Shown: positions 15,826 to 18,746 of the stretch, in pieces
Position numbering within the stretch: the stretch's first letter is position 1
How the letters are laid out: the number at the start of each line of letters is the position of its first letter
From: CAZFQD01 sp964520885
GTDB taxonomy: Bacteria; Bacillota; Clostridia; Oscillospirales; SIG519
Reading direction: 5' to 3'
Assembly (NCBI GenBank): GCA_964520885.1
Contig: CAZFQD010000030.1
Coordinates: 1-18,746 of the forward strand
DNA length: 18,746 bases
The notes under the pieces: generated by a model
Database searches by the model: none
What the model saw: only the letters and a program-made list of their open reading frames with translations
What the model was told of the DNA's origin: nothing
Made by a program: the position numbers and the translations under genes

Positions 15826-17100
15826 TCAAGTCCTTACCCAGTTATTACCATCCCATATAAGTTCAGCTTTAATGTCAGTATCATAATAATGTGAATAGAA
15901 CGAACATAACCTTTTAAAAGGTCTAAAATTAGTTGGACCAAATCTTTCAATCTTGCCCTTTGAAATAAACTCAATATTACCTTCGACAGGGAATTCCTCA
16001 TATATTTCGATATCATCTTTGAAAGAATACCAAATATAGTTATCAACGCAAACCCTGTATTTTCCTTTTGAAATCTTTCTTCGTGCAAAAAACTTAAATC
16101 CAAAAGCTTTTCTATTATTCAAACCGCCTTCGATTGCACTGTAAATATGCTGTGCTGGATCATTTAAGCCCTTTAAATGAAGTGTACCAATCCTAAGACA
16201 CCCTAAATTACTTGGATAAAACCATGCCCATTCTTGTTTTATGTCATAAACCGAATCGCCAATCTCAAACAATTTTAGATTGTGATAATTTATGACCGAA
16301 TAATAGACAGACAGACTTTCTATTGAACCTGTTGTATTTTCTATAAAAATAAAGGCACTATCTTTATTATTAAAACTTATTCCTTCAATATGTATTGTAG
16401 ATGCTGCAAGCGCCCTTATTCCCACTAATCTGATAGCATATCTGCATCTTGTATGTTCAACATTAAGCTGGTTAATAGTTACTTCACTTTCTTCTGTATC
16501 AAGAGAGAACAGGGTATCAACATCGTAACAAGATGTAATATAGATGTTATTGAATACATTGCCTGTTCTATTATCAGCAATAAAGTCTATTCCCCTGTAA
16601 CTGAAATCACATATTTCCAATGTATCATAAGTGACGGAAAAAGACTCTGAATTATGAAAATTATCGGAAAATATTCCGGTTCCAACATTTTTAATTTGAA
16701 CACTTTGAATAAGCGATCCCCTTTGTAATGGCATGTCGTTACAGCCAGTTAACAAGCCGACTCTTTCTCCCTGCTTTTCATTTCCCGTAATTATACCATT
16801 ATCAAAACCAATACTTATATCAGAAATTTTTGTGCTTCTGCCCGCAGCTATGACCGGTTCCGATACATCTTTGTTAACCGATTCTATTCTTGTACTACAT
16901 ATATTTTCGCCACACAGATTTTGATTAATCAATTTTAATGTTCTGCTGACTATATACTTTCCCGCAGGGATATATATGCTTTTCCCCGTTGAAAGGGCTC
17001 TTTCAAAAACTTCGGTATCATCTAATCCACTGTTTGGACATGCACCGTAATCAATAATGTTGATATAATATGTTATTTCAGAAATTTTTTCGGTAACCAT
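15826..17100 (-). CDS. Pectate-lyase-superfamily (right-handed beta-helix) protein
   Basis: A 424-residue protein whose N-terminal region (about 10-60) matches the pectate-lyase-3/glycosyl-hydrolase-28-like opening: INIIDYGACPNSGLDDTEVF, then GKSIYIPAGKYIVSRTLKL. The rest is rich in short beta strands with Asn and Gly turns, as expected for a parallel beta-helix. Catalytic residues cannot be assigned by eye. The start is the ATG at 17100, preceded by GGAGG at 6-base spacing; the frame runs upstream to 17190, but that extension has no ribosome binding site and would overlap the previous gene. No signal peptide is present in either version, which is unusual for a fold normally used outside the cell. 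It follows the BNR gene by 43 bases and is probably in the same transcript. It may be a lyase, a hydrolase or a non-catalytic binding protein. Confidence 0.75.
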   Translation of the reverse strand: MVTEKISEITYYINIIDYGACPNSGLDDTEVFERALSTGKSIYIPAGKYIVSRTLKLINQNLCGENICSTRIESVNKDVSEPVIAAGRSTKISDISIGFDNGIITGNEKQGERVGLLTGCNDMPLQRGSLIQSVQIKNVGTGIFSDNFHNSESFSVTYDTLEICDFSYRGIDFIADNRTGNVFNNIYITSCYDVDTLFSLDTEESEVTINQLNVEHTRCRYAIRLVGIRALAASTIHIEGISFNNKDSAFIFIENTTGSIESLSVYYSVINYHNLKLFEIGDSVYDIKQEWAWFYPSNLGCLRIGTLHLKGLNDPAQHIYSAIEGGLNNRKAFGFKFFARRKISKGKYRVCVDNYIWYSFKDDIEIYEEFPVEGNIEFISKGKIERFGPTNFRPFKRLCSFYSHYYDTDIKAELIWDGNNWVRT

Positions 17101-17143
17101 TATTTTCCTCCAACAAGATAGCATAAATTTAGTAAAGAATATA

Positions 17144-18670
17144 TTATTTAATACCGATTTTTTTATAGTATTTAAATAAAAGAAATGCAACTACTGCAGC
17201 AATAATTAAAAAAATTATTATAATATATAAATATTTTTTACCGTTCTCTGTCTGATTTACATTTATATTAGAAGAATCTGGTATACTCTGACTTAAAACA
17301 TTAGAAACACCAGATGAATTATCACTTGTATTACTGGATATTTCTGAAGTATTAGAACTATAGACTGAATTAATGCTTGTTATACTGGATATCGTTGATT
17401 TGGAAGAAACACTCTTAGAACTATTACTTTGTGATGTGTTTGAACTAATTATACTTGAATTGTTGTTTTTGACGAGGTATGTAAGTGCGTATACCAGTTT
17501 ACTATGTGCAGCAGTATTATAATTTACATTACATACATTATAAAGTTCCTTGCCGTCGGCAGATACAAACATACTGCGGCTGTATCCGTTGCTTGCACCA
17601 TTTAAAGCACTATAGGTAAGCGGTTGTGATATCCTTTCCCATTGTCCGTTACCTAAATTATAATTTACAAAATTATCGCTACCTCGTTCTGAGCTTGGAG
17701 TTTGAAAACATGCTGAAACAATCAGCATTCCGTTGCCTCCTCCGGCAGGACTCCAAACATTATAAGGTGATGACCCCGGTGTAACACCGTCTTGAGAAAC
17801 TAATTTTGTACCGAGATTTGTTGCATCTCCCCAGTTACTACAATTATCCGAAAACCTATAGTATACCGGATTCCCACTATCCCTGTCTTTTGCATCTACG
17901 ACCTCATATGTCATAAAATATTTTCCGTTCGGGAGTTTAGATACTGTTGGCATACCCGGTCTCAGATTTTGTGTGTTTACAGCAACATCTTCAACAACCG
18001 GTCCCCATGTGTATCCGCCGTCCGAAGAAATCTGATGAACTATCATCTGACTGTGCGATTCACTTTGCCTTTCATCCGCATAAAAGCAGACCAACTTTCC
18101 AGTCGAGTCAATTATTAGAAACGGTTCCCATATGCCATATGGGTCTGCTCCGCCTTGTGCGATATCTGACATAAATGTCCATGTGAGACCCAAGTCATTA
18201 CTTTTGAAAAGTTTTATTTTGCCATACTCCCATGTATAATTGCCGTATGTGTTCGTTATAGCAAGCCCTGCACATAGAATTGTACCCGCCGGGTTGATAC
18301 CGATACTTATCGGCAATTCGAAAAGTTGAGGTTCCCATCTCATACCTTCCATTTCACTGGTAGTGACATCGGAAATACGAGTCCAAGTACTGCCTTTATC
18401 TATACTTTTAAAGATTGGAAATGATAAATATTTCATCCCGTTATCCACAGCAGTTTTTTCACAAGTGGCAAGCAGTGTACCATTTGCACTTCCATTATGC
18501 TGAAGTTCAATTATTCTTCCATACTGAACTCCCGGAGGATACCAAGTTGTCTTTGGTTTATATATCTCAACCGGTTGGTTCTCCACAGGTGCGGCTATAA
18601 CATTTGATGTAATAGCAATAAAAATTAAAAATATAAACAATAATGCTAATGTTTTTTGAAGTTTTTTCAT
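17144..18670 (-). CDS. Secreted membrane-anchored BNR/Asp-box beta-propeller (sialidase-like or GH93-like)
   Basis: A 508-residue exoprotein. It has a signal peptide (1 to about 27, ending NVIAAP) and a six-bladed-propeller-like domain (about 35-400) with three Asp boxes: SIDKGSTW (89-96), SNDLGLTW (157-164) and SSDGGYTW (215-222). A Ser/Thr/Asn-rich stalk (about 403-475) leads to one membrane segment (about 480-499) and a lysine-rich tail. The domain would be held at the outer surface on a flexible stalk; no LPxTG motif is present. Automated pipelines would call it sialidase-like, but WEP at 112-114 and 181-183 and the neighbouring GH42 and GH43 genes also fit an exo-arabinanase (GH93)-type propeller. 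Substrate is not decided by sequence. Start ATG, with GGAGA seven bases upstream. It is the first gene in the visible hydrolase group; its promoter was not identified with confidence. Confidence 0.8.
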   Translation of the reverse strand: MKKLQKTLALLFIFLIFIAITSNVIAAPVENQPVEIYKPKTTWYPPGVQYGRIIELQHNGSANGTLLATCEKTAVDNGMKYLSFPIFKSIDKGSTWTRISDVTTSEMEGMRWEPQLFELPISIGINPAGTILCAGLAITNTYGNYTWEYGKIKLFKSNDLGLTWTFMSDIAQGGADPYGIWEPFLIIDSTGKLVCFYADERQSESHSQMIVHQISSDGGYTWGPVVEDVAVNTQNLRPGMPTVSKLPNGKYFMTYEVVDAKDRDSGNPVYYRFSDNCSNWGDATNLGTKLVSQDGVTPGSSPYNVWSPAGGGNGMLIVSACFQTPSSERGSDNFVNYNLGNGQWERISQPLTYSALNGASNGYSRSMFVSADGKELYNVCNVNYNTAAHSKLVYALTYLVKNNNSSIISSNTSQSNSSKSVSSKSTISSITSINSVYSSNTSEISSNTSDNSSGVSNVLSQSIPDSSNINVNQTENGKKYLYIIIIFLIIAAVVAFLLFKYYKKIGIK

Positions 18671-18692
18671 AGTTAGTTCTCCATTCTAAAGC

Positions 18693-18736
18693 AGGTACTG
18701 TCAAAAATTTTACTTTAAAAACAGCTGACAGCACCT
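18693..18736. promoter_or_regulatory. Long dyad upstream of the BNR-propeller gene
   Basis: AGGTACTGTCA (18693-18703) and TGACAGCACCT (18726-18736) are inverted copies with one mismatch, which becomes a G-U pair in RNA. The arms are 11 bp, the spacer is 22 bases, and the arm centres are 33 bases apart, about three helical turns. This suits either a pair of operator half-sites or a long hairpin in the leader. A TTGACA lies at 18699-18704, but no -10 box follows at a suitable distance. Confidence 0.5.
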
Positions 18737-18746
18737 AATTTTCGCT

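Noticed and set aside
17101..17190. Longer start for the pectate-lyase-fold gene at 17190
   Set aside because: The extension overlaps the previous gene, has no ribosome binding site and does not form a signal peptide; the ATG at 17100 has a strong GGAGG.
18699..18704. TTGACA as the -35 box of the BNR-propeller gene
   Set aside because: A -10 at 16-18 bases would fall on the ribosome binding site, and the only -10-like sequence (TAGAAT) is 10 bases away.

Overview
The window reads as a carbohydrate-utilisation locus from a low-G+C Gram-positive bacterium. The evidence is the A+T-rich sequence, AGGAGG-type ribosome binding sites, frequent TTG and GTG starts, a lipobox-type binding lipoprotein and Firmicutes-style CUT1 sugar transporter parts. 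A plant-polymer-degrading clostridium or a Paenibacillus relative fits best, but no single gene fixes the genus. Every gene I can support is on the minus strand, so transcription runs from the right edge to the left edge.

Right part (about 18670 down to 12936), carbohydrate-active enzymes: a secreted, membrane-anchored BNR/Asp-box beta-propeller protein (sialidase-like or GH93-like); a pectate-lyase-fold protein without a signal peptide; a GH42 beta-galactosidase with both catalytic glutamates and the zinc cysteines; and a small GH43-type protein. The last three have no export signal and probably act in the cytoplasm. Beta-galactose- or arabinose-bearing oligosaccharides, for example pectin side chains, are a plausible but unproven substrate.

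Middle and left part (about 12904 down to 150), a long transport operon: a good SigA-type promoter (TTGACT, 17 bp, TAAAAT) precedes a binding lipoprotein. It is followed by a 974-residue protein joining N-terminal beta-sandwich modules to a C-terminal solute-binding domain, a first MalF/MalG-type permease pair, an NHL-propeller/TPR membrane protein, a Yip1-family membrane protein, a large secreted DUF5696 protein, and a second MalF/MalG-type pair. No ATPase is present, so a shared MsmX/MalK-type ATPase elsewhere is expected. Short gaps and overlaps suggest that the nine genes work together.

The most interesting part is this operon. It has two complete permease heterodimers, one binding protein fused to carbohydrate-binding-like modules, and three accessory envelope proteins of unclear role (NHL-TPR, Yip1, DUF5696) placed between the permease pairs. 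It may be a multi-part glycan capture and uptake machine. Non-coding signals include a dyad upstream of the first hydrolase gene, direct repeats over the operon promoter, a hairpin whose 3' arm overlaps the ribosome-binding region of the first MalG-type gene, and a six-copy 9-bp tandem repeat at the left edge. No gene-free stretch exceeds 300 bases, and I see no tRNA, rRNA, CRISPR array, insertion sequence or replication origin.
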